Part shown: positions 7,297 to 13,928 of the stretch, piece after piece
How the letters are laid out: each line of letters starts with the position of its first letter
Position numbering within the stretch: the stretch's first letter is position 1
Source: JBBQXK01 sp038251625
GTDB lineage: Bacteria > Pseudomonadota > Alphaproteobacteria > Rhodobacterales > Rhodobacteraceae
DNA length: 14,427 bases
Reading direction: 5' to 3'
NCBI GenBank assembly: GCA_038251625.1
Contig: JBBSBE010000100.1
Coordinates: forward strand, 1 to 14,427
Program-made: the position numbers and the translations under genes
The notes under the pieces: generated by a model
The model's database searches: none
What the model saw: the letters and a program-made list of their open reading frames with translations, nothing else
What the model was told of the DNA's origin: nothing

Positions 7297-8462
7297 ACCC
7301 GCTCCAGCGCGATGGCGGTGCCTTCGCCACCGCCGATGCAGATGGCGGCGATCCCGCGCCGCGCGCCGCGCGCCTCCATCGCGTGAAGAAGCGTCACCAT
7401 GATCCGCGCGCCGGAAGCCCCGATCGGATGGCCAAGCGCACAGGCCCCGCCGTTCACGTTCACCCGTTCATGCGGCAGGCCCATCTCCTGCATGAAGGCC
7501 ATGGGCACCACGGCAAAGGCTTCGTTGACCTCCCAGAGATCCACATCCCCGGCCGTCCAGCCAAGCCGGGCCAGCAGCTTGCGCGCGGCGGGTACCGGGG
7601 CGGTGGGGAAAAGTGCGGGCGCCTGCGCGTGGCTCGCATGGCCCCGGATGAACGCGCGGACGGGGCCCTGCACCCCCTCCCCCGCCGCCAGCACCAGCGC
7701 CGCCGCCCCGTCCGAGATGGATGAGGAATTGGCCGCCGTCACCGTGCCGTCCTTGCGGAATGCGGGCTTCAGCGTGGGAATCTTGTCGGGCCGGGCGGTC
7801 AGGGGCTGCTCGTCCTCGGCCACCAGGACATCGCCCTTGCGGCCACTCACGGTGACAGGCGCGATCTCGGCCGCGAAGCCGCCCGCGGCCTGCGCGGCCA
7901 GCGCGCGTGACAGCGAGGCAAGCGCGTAACCGTCCTGCGCGGCCCGGGTGAACTGAAACGCCTCGGCGCAATCCTCGGCGAAGGTGCCCATCAGGCGGCC
8001 CTTGTCATAGGCATCTTCCAAGCCGTCGAGGAACATGTGATCGACCGCCTGGGCATGCCCCAGACGCGCCCCGCCGCGCATTGCGGGCAACAGGTACGGT
8101 GCCCCGGTCATGCTTTCCATGCCGCCCGCCACCATCACATCGGCGCCACCCAGCGCCAGCCTGTCACAGGCGATCATCGCGGCCTTCATCCCCGAGCCAC
8201 ACATCTTGTTCAGCGTGGTCGCGGGCACATCCTCGGCCAGCCCCGCCGCGAACCCCGCCTGCCGCGCGGGCGCCTGGCCCTGGCCTGCAGGAAGCACGCA
8301 GCCCATCAGCACTTCCTCAACCATGCCCGCCGGCACTCCGGCCCCGGCCAGCGCCGCCCGGATCGCGGCGCCACCCAGCGTTGCGGCCGGCACCCCGGCG
8401 AAGGCGCCCTGAAAGCCGCCAATCGCCGTCCGCGCCGCGCCCAAGATTGCCACATCCCGCAT
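7293..8462 (-). CDS. Acetyl-CoA C-acyltransferase (thiolase)
   Basis: A 389-residue thiolase, normal length for the family. The acyl-accepting Cys88 sits in LNKMCGSGMKA; GHPIGASGARI holds His345, and CIGGGEGTA holds Cys375, the acid/base pair. The N-terminus ILGAARTAIGGFQG and the internal MAGGMESMTGAPY-type motif (residues around 110-122) are also typical. It catalyses reversible condensation or thiolysis of acyl-CoA with CoA; small-substrate biosynthetic acetoacetyl-CoA thiolase and beta-oxidation thiolase cannot be separated by motif alone. No 3-hydroxyacyl-CoA dehydrogenase, PhaB or CoA-transferase is adjacent. The ATG at 8462 is set by the start of the conserved domain; the frame extends to 8600, but that part runs into the divergent STAS gene. 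A candidate promoter lies at 8492-8519. Confidence 0.93.
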   Translation of the reverse strand: MRDVAILGAARTAIGGFQGAFAGVPAATLGGAAIRAALAGAGVPAGMVEEVLMGCVLPAGQGQAPARQAGFAAGLAEDVPATTLNKMCGSGMKAAMIACDRLALGGADVMVAGGMESMTGAPYLLPAMRGGARLGHAQAVDHMFLDGLEDAYDKGRLMGTFAEDCAEAFQFTRAAQDGYALASLSRALAAQAAGGFAAEIAPVTVSGRKGDVLVAEDEQPLTARPDKIPTLKPAFRKDGTVTAANSSSISDGAAALVLAAGEGVQGPVRAFIRGHASHAQAPALFPTAPVPAARKLLARLGWTAGDVDLWEVNEAFAVVPMAFMQEMGLPHERVNVNGGACALGHPIGASGARIMVTLLHAMEARGARRGIAAICIGGGEGTAIALERV

Positions 8463-8491
8463 CGCTGCCACCCCCGGTTGTCGTTCAGTGA

Positions 8492-8519
8492 ATGCTAACG
8501 CTTGCGCACTAGCGTGCAA
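8492..8519 (-). promoter_or_regulatory. Candidate thiolase promoter with an overlapping near-palindrome
   Basis: Read on the minus strand, TTGCAC (8519-8514) and TAGCAT (8497-8492) are separated by 16 bp, and the thiolase ATG follows about 30 nt after the -10. An 18-bp near-palindrome at 8502-8519 (TTGC...GCAA ends, 7 of 9 positions paired) covers the -35 and part of the spacer, which would suit a dimeric regulator. It contains ACGCT/AGCGT-type half-sites. Repressor identity is unknown. Confidence 0.45.
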
Positions 8520-8551
8520 CGGCAAACGGACGACAGCCAAAGGAGCAGGCC

Positions 8552-8887
8552 ATGGAATTGCAGGCAGAGGTGCAGGGAAGTCTGCTGGTGGTGACCGCAC
8601 TGGAAGAACGGATCGACGCTGCAGGGGCCATCGCCTTCAAGGAACGGATGCGGGAACTGACGCGCGCGCCCACCCGCCGCGTGGTGCTGGATCTGAGCCG
8701 GGTCACCTTCCTTGACAGCTCGGGCCTTGGCGCCGTGGTCGCGGTGATGAAGCTGCTGGGCCCCGACCGCCCTCTGGAACTGGCCGGGCTGACCCCGTCT
8801 GTCGAACGGGTGTTTCGCCTGACGCGGATGGATAGTGTTTTTCCCATTCACGCCGATATCGACGCGAGCCTGCGCCATGCCGTCTGA
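8552..8887 (+). CDS. STAS-domain anti-sigma factor antagonist
   Basis: A 111-residue single STAS domain of the SpoIIAA/RsbV type. Residues 44-60 read VVLDLSRVTFLDSSGLG; the DSSGLG motif carries the phosphorylatable serine, here Ser57, matching Ser58 of B. subtilis SpoIIAA. In partner switching the unphosphorylated antagonist binds the kinase/anti-sigma protein and frees its target; phosphorylation by that kinase reverses this. AGGAG (8541-8545) lies 6 nt before the ATG. Its stop overlaps the next gene, which encodes the matching GHKL ATPase, so the pair is translationally coupled. No PP2C/RsbU phosphatase or sigma factor gene is in the window, so the regulated target is unknown. I do not see a convincing plus-strand promoter in the 89-bp divergent region. 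Confidence 0.9.
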   Translation: MELQAEVQGSLLVVTALEERIDAAGAIAFKERMRELTRAPTRRVVLDLSRVTFLDSSGLGAVVAVMKLLGPDRPLELAGLTPSVERVFRLTRMDSVFPIHADIDASLRHAV

Positions 8888-9335
8888 CGACAGCGCACCT
8901 GACGGCCTGCGACTGACCATCCCCGCCGATGGCGAGGGGGTTCGGGCGGCCCTGGGCGCGCTTTTCGATACGCTGATGCTGCGCGCCCTGCCCGAAGCCA
9001 CGCGCGGCACGGCGGAACTGGTGCTGGCCGAGGTGCTGAACAACATCGTCGAACACGCCTGCGCGCCCGATGGCGGCGAGATCGAGTTGATGCTCAGCCT
9101 TGCCGACGGGGCGCTGACCTGCCAGATCGTCGATCGTGGGCACCCCATGCCGGGCGGGGCGCTGCCGGTCGGGCGCCTGCCACCGCTCGACCCCGCGAAC
9201 CTGCCCGAAGGGGGGTTTGGCTGGTATCTGATTCGCTCCCTTTCCGAAGAACTGCGCTATGAGCGAAAGGCCGACAGCAACCGGCTGACGTTCCGGGTGC
9301 CCGCGCAGCCCGATACGAAACAGACACGTCTTTGA
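8877..9335 (+). CDS. GHKL ATPase, RsbW/SpoIIAB-like anti-sigma serine kinase
   Basis: A 152-residue HATPase_c_2 domain. The N-box is ELVLAEVLNNIVEHA with Glu52, Asn56 and His60. The G1 box is IVDRGHPM (Asp86, Gly88), and the G2 region is GGFGWYLIRSL (113-121). These are the ATP-binding features of anti-sigma serine kinases and histidine-kinase ATPase domains; there is no phosphoacceptor domain. The partner should be the STAS protein encoded upstream, whose last 11 bp overlap this start. In alphaproteobacteria such pairs control sigma factors or other outputs (for example, surface attachment or stress in some species); which applies here is not visible. The ATG at 8877 precedes the first conserved strand, and the ribosome binding site is weak, consistent with translational coupling. 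Confidence 0.88.
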   Translation: MPSDDSAPDGLRLTIPADGEGVRAALGALFDTLMLRALPEATRGTAELVLAEVLNNIVEHACAPDGGEIELMLSLADGALTCQIVDRGHPMPGGALPVGRLPPLDPANLPEGGFGWYLIRSLSEELRYERKADSNRLTFRVPAQPDTKQTRL

Positions 9336-9418
9336 CCGTGGCATCGCTGCGTGAACTGAAACGGTGACGCAATCTTGCCGCATTTCGCCCATCAACGGGT
9401 CGCAGTCAGTGCCGATAA

Positions 9419-9506
9419 AAGTGGGGTAGCTGCATAAAGCTTCCCTCGGCGCTGCGATCCATTGCCCCCACCCAGGTTGTGGCGCCGAGGTTCGTCTTCC
9501 CCACTT
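9419..9506 (+). ncRNA. Candidate structured RNA or leader element (nested stems)
   Basis: An outer 8-bp stem, AAGTGGGG (9419-9426) with CCCCACTT (9499-9506), encloses a 9-bp stem, CCTCGGCGC (9444-9452) with GCGCCGAGG (9482-9490). The inner stem continues inward for seven more pairs (9453-9459 with 9475-9481), four of them G-U wobbles that exist only in a plus-strand RNA. A small AGCT/AGCT hairpin (9430-9443 region) could complete a three-way junction. The apical loop contains CCCCAC (9466-9471), identical to the 3' arm of the outer stem, so GTGGGG has two exclusive partners. No T-tract follows. It sits between the ATPase stop (9335) and the GGT start (9556). I know of no matching RNA family; this is a structure prediction by eye. 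Confidence 0.4.
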
Positions 9507-9533
9507 GAGCATGCCCGTGCCCCGCCCTAGTGT
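9505..9533 (+). promoter_or_regulatory. Candidate promoter for the GGT-family gene
   Basis: TTGAGC (9505-9510) and TAGTGT (9528-9533) are 17 bp apart. The GGGAGG ribosome binding site (9546-9551) and ATG (9556) follow at the short spacing seen for the other candidate promoters here. The -35 begins within the last two bases of the nested stem element, so if this promoter is used, that element would not be in the GGT transcript. Confidence 0.4.
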
Positions 9534-9555
9534 CCGCTGACCAAAGGGAGGCACC

Positions 9556-11133
9556 ATGCGCGATTTTCAACTGCCCGGCCGTTCGGCCGTCTATGCCGAG
9601 AACGGGCTTTGCGCCACTTCGCATCCCCTTGCGGCGGCAACGGCCATCGAAATCCTGAAATCCGGCGGCAATGCCGTGGACGCCGCCATTGCCGGCGCTG
9701 TCCTTCTGGGCTTTTGCGAGCCGCAGATGACCGGGCTTGGCGGCGATTGCTTCGTTCTGCTGAAACCTGCGGGCGAAGAGCGGGTGATCGCGCTGAATGG
9801 CTCGGGCCGTGCGCCCGCGGCGTTGCATGGCGCCGATCTGCGCGCGCGCGGTCTGACCACCGTTCCCAAGCACGCAGTCGAGGCGATCACGATCCCCGGG
9901 GCCGTCGATGCCTTCTGCCGACTGTCGGCGGATTGGGGGCGGCGCAGTCTTGCAGATGTGTTGGCACCCGCCATCCACTATGCAGAAAACGGCGTGCCGG
10001 TGGCCCCCCGCGTGGCGTCCGACTGGGCCGGTGCGGTGGACGATCTGAAGGGGACGGCGCGCAAGACATTGCTGATCGACGGTCGCGCACCGCACCCGGG
10101 CGAGGTGTTTCGCGCCCCGGGGCAGGCCGAGGTGCTGCGCCGGATCGTGGCCGAGGGCCGCGCCGGTTATTATGAGGGGGAGGTGGCCGCGGATCTGGTC
10201 GCCTCGCTCAATGCCCTTGGCGGGCTGCACACGCTTGCAGATTTCGCTTCCACAGCATGCACTTATGGCGATCCGATCGGGGGCACCTACAAGGGCATCG
10301 AGATGCTGGAGCATCCGCCGAACGGCCAGGGTGCCACGGCACTGTTGCTTTTGAACATCCTTGCGCATTTCGACCTGGCCGCGATGGCGCCGTTCGGGGC
10401 CGAACGCGCGCATATCGAGGCAGAGGCCAGCAAGCTGGCCTATGACGCGCGCAACCGGTTCCTTGCGGATCCAGACCATACCACGCGGCTTGCCCACATG
10501 CTCGATCTCCGAACGGCAGCCCAACTTGCCGCGCTGATCGACCCGGCAAGGGCCATGCCCGCGCCCGCGCCGCTGACCGAGGCGATCCACAAGGAAACGA
10601 TCTACATAACCGTTGTGGATCGTGATCGCATGGCCGTGTCGCTGATCTATTCGGTGTTTGATGACTTCGGCTCGGGCTATGCGTCGGACCGGTTCGGGAT
10701 CAACTTCCAGAACCGGGGCGCGGGCTTCAACCTGACCGAGGGGCACCCGAACGAGCTTGGCGGCGGCAAGCGCCCGATGCACACGATCATACCCGGCATG
10801 CTGCGGCAGGACGGCCGCGTGACCATGCCCTTTGGCGTGATGGGCGGGCAGTATCAGCCTTGCGGGCATGCCAGGCTTTTGACGAACATGGTGGATTTCG
10901 GCATGAACCCGCAGGCGGCCATCGACGCGCCGCGCTGTTTTTCAGGGCCGAACGGGATGGAGGTCGAGCGCGGATACGCGCCCGAGGTGCGCCAGCAACT
11001 GGCCGACATGGGCCATCAGGTCACCACGCCCGACATTCCGCTGGGTGGCGCGCAGGCGGTTCTGATCCATCCCACGGGCGTGCTGGAGGGCGGGTCGGAC
11101 CCGCGCAAGGACGGCTGCGCCTTGGGCTACTGA
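9556..11133 (+). CDS. Gamma-glutamyltransferase-family Ntn hydrolase
   Basis: A 525-residue protein of the GGT superfamily, expected to self-cleave into large and small subunits. Thr348, in HKETIYITVVDRD, aligns with the nucleophilic Thr391 of E. coli GGT (TTHYSVVD). N-terminal family motifs are present: AATAIEILKSGGNAVDAA and MTGLGGDCF. Differences from classical GGT are visible: the second Thr and the His after the nucleophile are Ile349 and Tyr350, and the SSMSP-like segment is MHTIIP. This fits YwrD/HpxW-like subfamilies, including oxamate amidohydrolase, whose length is close, more than a periplasmic glutathionase. No signal peptide is seen, so it is probably cytosolic. The substrate is not determinable. 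GGGAGG is 4 nt before the ATG. It ends 72 bp before convergent hspQ. Confidence 0.87.
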   Translation: MRDFQLPGRSAVYAENGLCATSHPLAAATAIEILKSGGNAVDAAIAGAVLLGFCEPQMTGLGGDCFVLLKPAGEERVIALNGSGRAPAALHGADLRARGLTTVPKHAVEAITIPGAVDAFCRLSADWGRRSLADVLAPAIHYAENGVPVAPRVASDWAGAVDDLKGTARKTLLIDGRAPHPGEVFRAPGQAEVLRRIVAEGRAGYYEGEVAADLVASLNALGGLHTLADFASTACTYGDPIGGTYKGIEMLEHPPNGQGATALLLLNILAHFDLAAMAPFGAERAHIEAEASKLAYDARNRFLADPDHTTRLAHMLDLRTAAQLAALIDPARAMPAPAPLTEAIHKETIYITVVDRDRMAVSLIYSVFDDFGSGYASDRFGINFQNRGAGFNLTEGHPNELGGGKRPMHTIIPGMLRQDGRVTMPFGVMGGQYQPCGHARLLTNMVDFGMNPQAAIDAPRCFSGPNGMEVERGYAPEVRQQLADMGHQVTTPDIPLGGAQAVLIHPTGVLEGGSDPRKDGCALGY

Positions 11134-11185
11134 CGGGCCTATGGGCGCGTCGCCTTGTTCCTGTGTCAGAATTTCGTCCCGAACG

Positions 11186-11205
11186 TGCAGCGCTGCAAGG
11201 CGCTG
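11186..11205. repeat. Palindrome and hairpin at the end of hspQ
   Basis: TGCAGCGCTGCA (11186-11197) is a perfect 12-bp palindrome. CAGCGC (11188-11193) also pairs with GCGCTG (11200-11205) around a 6-nt loop, forming a hairpin immediately after the hspQ stop on the minus strand. GCCTTG/CAAGGC flank more widely. There is no T-run on either side, so it may stabilise or delimit the 3' ends of the convergent GGT and hspQ transcripts without being a canonical terminator. Confidence 0.45.
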
Positions 11206-11532
11206 TCAGTTCAATTGAAATTGCAGCGGGTAGCGGCCATCTTCGAAATCGCCAAAAAGATCGGGCAGATCGGGATGGCCAACCGGCTCGCCCGTCTCGT
11301 CGGGCACAAGGTTCTGCTCGGACACATATGCCACGTAGTAGCTTTGGTCATTCTCGGCCAGAAGGTGGTAGAAGGGCTGATCCTTAGAGGGGCGGCTTTC
11401 TTCGGGGATGTTCTCATACCATTCATCGGTGTTGGAAAACATCGCATCGACGTCGAACACCACACCACGAAATGGATGCTTGCGATGACGCAGCACTTGC
11501 CCAATGTGATATTTGGCTTCGGTCGTTTGCAT
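11206..11532 (-). CDS. hspQ: Heat shock protein HspQ (hemimethylated-DNA-binding YccV-like)
   Basis: A 108-residue protein with the HspQ/YccV fold signature: AKYHIGQVLRHRKHPFRGVVFDVD, then FYHLLAEND and YVAYVSEQNL. Length and motif order match HspQ (about 105 residues). In E. coli, HspQ is a heat-induced protein that binds hemimethylated oriC DNA and acts as a specificity-enhancing factor for Lon; which role holds in this organism is inference. The ATG at 11532 gives MQTTEAKYHIGQ; a purine-rich GGGGGA lies about 9 nt upstream. The promoter proposed at 11557-11585 has a palindrome in its spacer and does not look like a sigma32 promoter. It is divergent from the AEC permease gene (84 bp between starts). 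Confidence 0.9.
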   Translation of the reverse strand: MQTTEAKYHIGQVLRHRKHPFRGVVFDVDAMFSNTDEWYENIPEESRPSKDQPFYHLLAENDQSYYVAYVSEQNLVPDETGEPVGHPDLPDLFGDFEDGRYPLQFQLN

Positions 11533-11556
11533 GCCGTTGCGTCCCCCAACTTCCGT

Positions 11557-11585
11557 TAGTAATCCCTCGGCCCGAGGCTTGTCCA
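11557..11585 (-). promoter_or_regulatory. Candidate hspQ promoter with palindromic operator
   Basis: Read on the minus strand, TGGACA (11585-11580) and TTACTA (11562-11557) are separated by 17 bp, placing the inferred start near 11550, about 18 nt before the hspQ ATG. The spacer holds the palindrome CCTCGG-N-CCGAGG (11565-11577), exactly between the two boxes, a position suited to a repressor or a MerR-type regulator. Confidence 0.4.
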
Positions 11586-11616
11586 GAAGCCAGCGGGAAG
11601 AGCGGGGAAACAGTCT

Positions 11617-12498
11617 GTGAACCTTATCCTCACAGTAGCGGGCATCGTGGCGCCCGTCGGCATCCTGGCGCTTGTGGGCTATGCCTGGGTGCGGGCGGGG
11701 TTTGAGTACCGGCTGGAATTCGTAACCCGGATGAGCATGACGCTGGCGGTGCCGTGCCTGATCTTCACCGCGCTCATGACCTCGACCATCGCGCCCGCGG
11801 CGCTGAGTGCGATTTCGCTGGCGGCGGTGGTGGCTTACGGCGCGCTGACGCTGGTTTTCTGGGGTTATGTGCGCATCGCGGGGCTGGAACGGCGCACCTA
11901 CCTCGCGCCGCTCATCTTCGGCAATACCGGCAATCTGGGCTTGCCGCTGGCGCTTTTTGCCTTTGGGGAAACGGGGCTTGGGCTGGCCATCGTGGTCTTT
12001 GCGGTCATGGCGGTGTGGAGCTTCACGTTCGGTGTCTGGCTGGTGGCCGAGGGTGGATCGCCCTGGAAGGTGCTGCGAGAACCGATGGTGGCGGCGACAT
12101 TGCTGGGCGCGCTTTTCCTGTGGCAGGGATGGCAGACGCCCGAGTGGATCACCCGGTCGCTGCAACTGATCGGGCAGATGGCGATCCCGCTTATGCTGAT
12201 CACGCTTGGCGTGGCCGTCGCGCGGCTGGAACCGGGGCGGTTGGGGCGGGCGATCTGGCTGTCGTCCTTGCGGGTGGTGGTCTGCATCGCGGCGGGCGTG
12301 CTGACGGCGCGGGCGTTCGGGCTGGATCCGGTGGCAACGGGGGTGCTGGTGTTGCAGGTGTCCACGCCCGTCGCGGTCACATCCTACATGCTGGCCGCGA
12401 AATACGGGGCCGATGCAGAAGCGGTGGCAGGACTGGTGATCGTATCGACGCTGATCGGGGTGGCAACCTTGCCGCTCACTCTCGCTTTTCTGATCTGA
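11617..12498 (+). CDS. AEC-family transporter (auxin efflux carrier-like permease)
   Basis: A 293-residue, strongly hydrophobic membrane protein with about ten predicted transmembrane segments by eye. The hallmark AEC motif GNTGNLGLPLALFAFG lies near residues 105-120. The second half carries GQMAIPLMLITLGVAVARL and VLQVSTPVAVTSYMLA, the repeat-related motif seen in malonate/malate carriers such as MdcF and YwkB. AEC proteins export or import organic acids or amino-acid derivatives; the substrate here cannot be told. Translation starts at GTG (11617), with a GGGGA purine stretch about 10 nt upstream. The start is supported by hydrophobic segment 1 beginning directly after it. It is divergent from hspQ and followed by the lipoprotein gene after 76 bp. 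Confidence 0.87.
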   Translation: MNLILTVAGIVAPVGILALVGYAWVRAGFEYRLEFVTRMSMTLAVPCLIFTALMTSTIAPAALSAISLAAVVAYGALTLVFWGYVRIAGLERRTYLAPLIFGNTGNLGLPLALFAFGETGLGLAIVVFAVMAVWSFTFGVWLVAEGGSPWKVLREPMVAATLLGALFLWQGWQTPEWITRSLQLIGQMAIPLMLITLGVAVARLEPGRLGRAIWLSSLRVVVCIAAGVLTARAFGLDPVATGVLVLQVSTPVAVTSYMLAAKYGADAEAVAGLVIVSTLIGVATLPLTLAFLI

Positions 12499-12514
12499 CA
12501 TCACGCGGACGGCA

Positions 12515-12543
12515 TTCCACGGACGCCCGATTTCCCTTATGCT
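12515..12543 (+). promoter_or_regulatory. Candidate promoter for the lipoprotein gene
   Basis: TTCCAC (12515-12520) and TATGCT (12538-12543) are 17 bp apart, in the gap after the AEC stop (12498). The inferred start near 12550 gives a 25-nt leader to the ATG at 12575. This makes the in-frame ATG at 12539, which lies within the -10, an unlikely start. Confidence 0.45.
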
Positions 12544-12574
12544 TTTGCACAAAACAAGAAACGTGCGAGGGGCC

Positions 12575-13156
12575 ATGAGCAGTTTACTTCGCGCCGCCGC
12601 TTTATTGATGGTCCTCGCGTCTTGTGGGGGCGGCAATTTTTCGGCGCCGCGCAATCTTGACAATGCCTGCGCGCTCGCCAGTGAGCGGCCGCAGTATTTC
12701 CGCGCGATGCAGGCGACGGAACGGCGTTGGGGCGTGCCCGTCTATGTGCAGATGGCCACGATCCATCAGGAATCCAAATTCGTGGGAAACGCCCGGACCC
12801 CACACCAATATGCCTTGGGAATCATACCCTTGGGCCGCCAATCCAGCGCCTACGGCTATAGCCAGGCGCTGGATGCGACCTGGGAAGAGTACCAGAATTC
12901 CGAAGGGGGACGGGGCGCGCGGCGGGACCGGATCACGGACGCGACCGACTTCATGGGATGGTACATGGCCGAAAGCGAGCGTCGCCTTGGCATCCCCCGA
13001 ACCGACGCGCGGGCACAATATCTTGCGTATCATGAGGGGCGGTCCGGCTATGCGCGGGGCAGCTTCAACGAAAAGCCGTGGCTTGTGACGGTGTCTGAAA
13101 GGGTGGCTGCGCGGGCGGAGGTGTATCGCCAGCAGTTGTCGACCTGCCGCCGCTAG
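12575..13156 (+). CDS. Lytic transglycosylase-like lipoprotein (SLT domain)
   Basis: A 193-residue exported protein. The N-terminus has a hydrophobic stretch ending in the lipobox LASC with Cys17, so it should be lipid-anchored, probably at the outer membrane. The mature part shows SLT-type goose-lysozyme features: HQESKF with the likely catalytic Glu66, YGYSQALDATW in place of the usual GLMQ segment, and AYHEGRSGY in place of AYNxG. Such enzymes cleave peptidoglycan glycan strands to 1,6-anhydro-muropeptides. The variant second and third motifs suggest a distinct subfamily, common in Rhodobacterales. The ATG at 12575 follows CGAGGGG and gives a clean signal peptide; an upstream ATG at 12539 would add 12 polar residues before it. 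Its stop overlaps that of lolA in a shared CTAG. Confidence 0.87.
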   Translation: MSSLLRAAALLMVLASCGGGNFSAPRNLDNACALASERPQYFRAMQATERRWGVPVYVQMATIHQESKFVGNARTPHQYALGIIPLGRQSSAYGYSQALDATWEEYQNSEGGRGARRDRITDATDFMGWYMAESERRLGIPRTDARAQYLAYHEGRSGYARGSFNEKPWLVTVSERVAARAEVYRQQLSTCRR

Positions 13157-13758
13157 CGGCCCCGGCGGCGATCCGCCTCTTGCCCGATGTTGAAGTAGGA
13201 GGCTGGGAACGTGCCGCCCTTTTTCATTTCGCCAAGGATTACAGTGGTTTCGCCGCCCGTATCATCGCGGATGATCCACTGGCGAAGCTCTGTCGGGCCA
13301 GCGGTAAACACCAGTTCGATCGAGCCATATTCGGGATGATCGGGGTCCTGGGCGCGCACCCTTGTGGTGCCCTCAACCTCGGCGTGGCCCACGACCATCC
13401 TGGCTTTGGAGAGGTTAACCTCTTGAGCCAGAATGAGATTTAGCGGGGTGCGGCCCAAGGGATATTGCTCGGGCGGCTCGTTGGAGCGGCCGTCGAAAAT
13501 GGCCACGCTGCCGCTGCCTGCCATCACCAGCGTCTTGTCGGGGGGGTTGTATTCGAACCGCACGCGACCGGGGCGGCGGATGTAGAGCTGCCCGGTGCCG
13601 ATGGTGCCATCGGGGTTCACTTGCGTGAATTCCGCCTGAACCGTGGTCAACCCATTGAGATAGCGGGAAAGTTCTGTCAGCGGGATCGGCGCGGCAGAGG
13701 CTGCGGCGGGCACGAGTGCGAGCGCGGGAAGCGAGAGGAGAAGGGTTCTGCGGTTCAT
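13153..13758 (-). CDS. lolA: Outer-membrane lipoprotein carrier protein LolA family
   Basis: A 201-residue periplasmic protein. The signal peptide is MNRRTLLLSLPALALVPAAASA with cleavage near residue 22-23. The mature part follows the LolA pattern: LTTVQAEFTQVNPDG, GQLYIRRPGRVRFEYNPP, then the concave-barrel strands with DRTL-like repeats and LRQWIIRDDTGGETTVIL. LolA ferries lipoproteins from the LolCDE complex in the inner membrane to the outer membrane, which links it in function to the neighbouring lipoprotein gene, though they converge. No clear Shine-Dalgarno is seen; a TATATC -10-like box (13765-13770) is so close that the transcript may be leaderless. The end overlaps the transglycosylase gene by 4 bp. 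Confidence 0.9.
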   Translation of the reverse strand: MNRRTLLLSLPALALVPAAASAAPIPLTELSRYLNGLTTVQAEFTQVNPDGTIGTGQLYIRRPGRVRFEYNPPDKTLVMAGSGSVAIFDGRSNEPPEQYPLGRTPLNLILAQEVNLSKARMVVGHAEVEGTTRVRAQDPDHPEYGSIELVFTAGPTELRQWIIRDDTGGETTVILGEMKKGGTFPASYFNIGQEADRRRGR

Positions 13759-13868
13759 ATTCCGGATATAGCGACACGGGCACGCGGTTGCATCCCCCTG
13801 CCGTGTCACGAGAGAGGGAGAAAGCGGAAACATGCGTCCCGCCGTCGTCCCGCGCCCGTCCCGCGCGC

Positions 13869-13887
13869 GTCGGTTTTCTGTACCGAC
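13869..13887. repeat. 6-bp inverted repeat (possible operator)
   Basis: GTCGGT (13869-13874) and ACCGAC (13882-13887) are exact inverted copies around a 7-nt spacer. It lies in the 276-bp region between the divergent lolA and BrnA-like genes, upstream of the tandem repeats. It is a candidate autoregulatory site for the DNA-binding BrnA-like protein; this is inference from position. Confidence 0.35.
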
Positions 13888-13928
13888 AGGGCGCACGCGG
13901 CGGTAGCGGCCCGTCAATCCCTTGGCGC

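Noticed and set aside
9419..9506. A tRNA or tmRNA gene at the nested stem element
   Set aside because: No D-arm, anticodon arm or T-loop of standard length, no CCA end; the stem sizes do not fit a tRNA.
9406..10869. A 487-residue minus-strand open frame opposite the GGT gene
   Set aside because: Composition is His/Arg/Gly/Gln rich with no motifs; the plus-strand GGT family match is decisive.
12539..12574. Upstream ATG as the start of the lipoprotein gene
   Set aside because: It lies in the -10 box and would put polar residues before the lipoprotein signal; the ATG at 12575 has a ribosome binding site.
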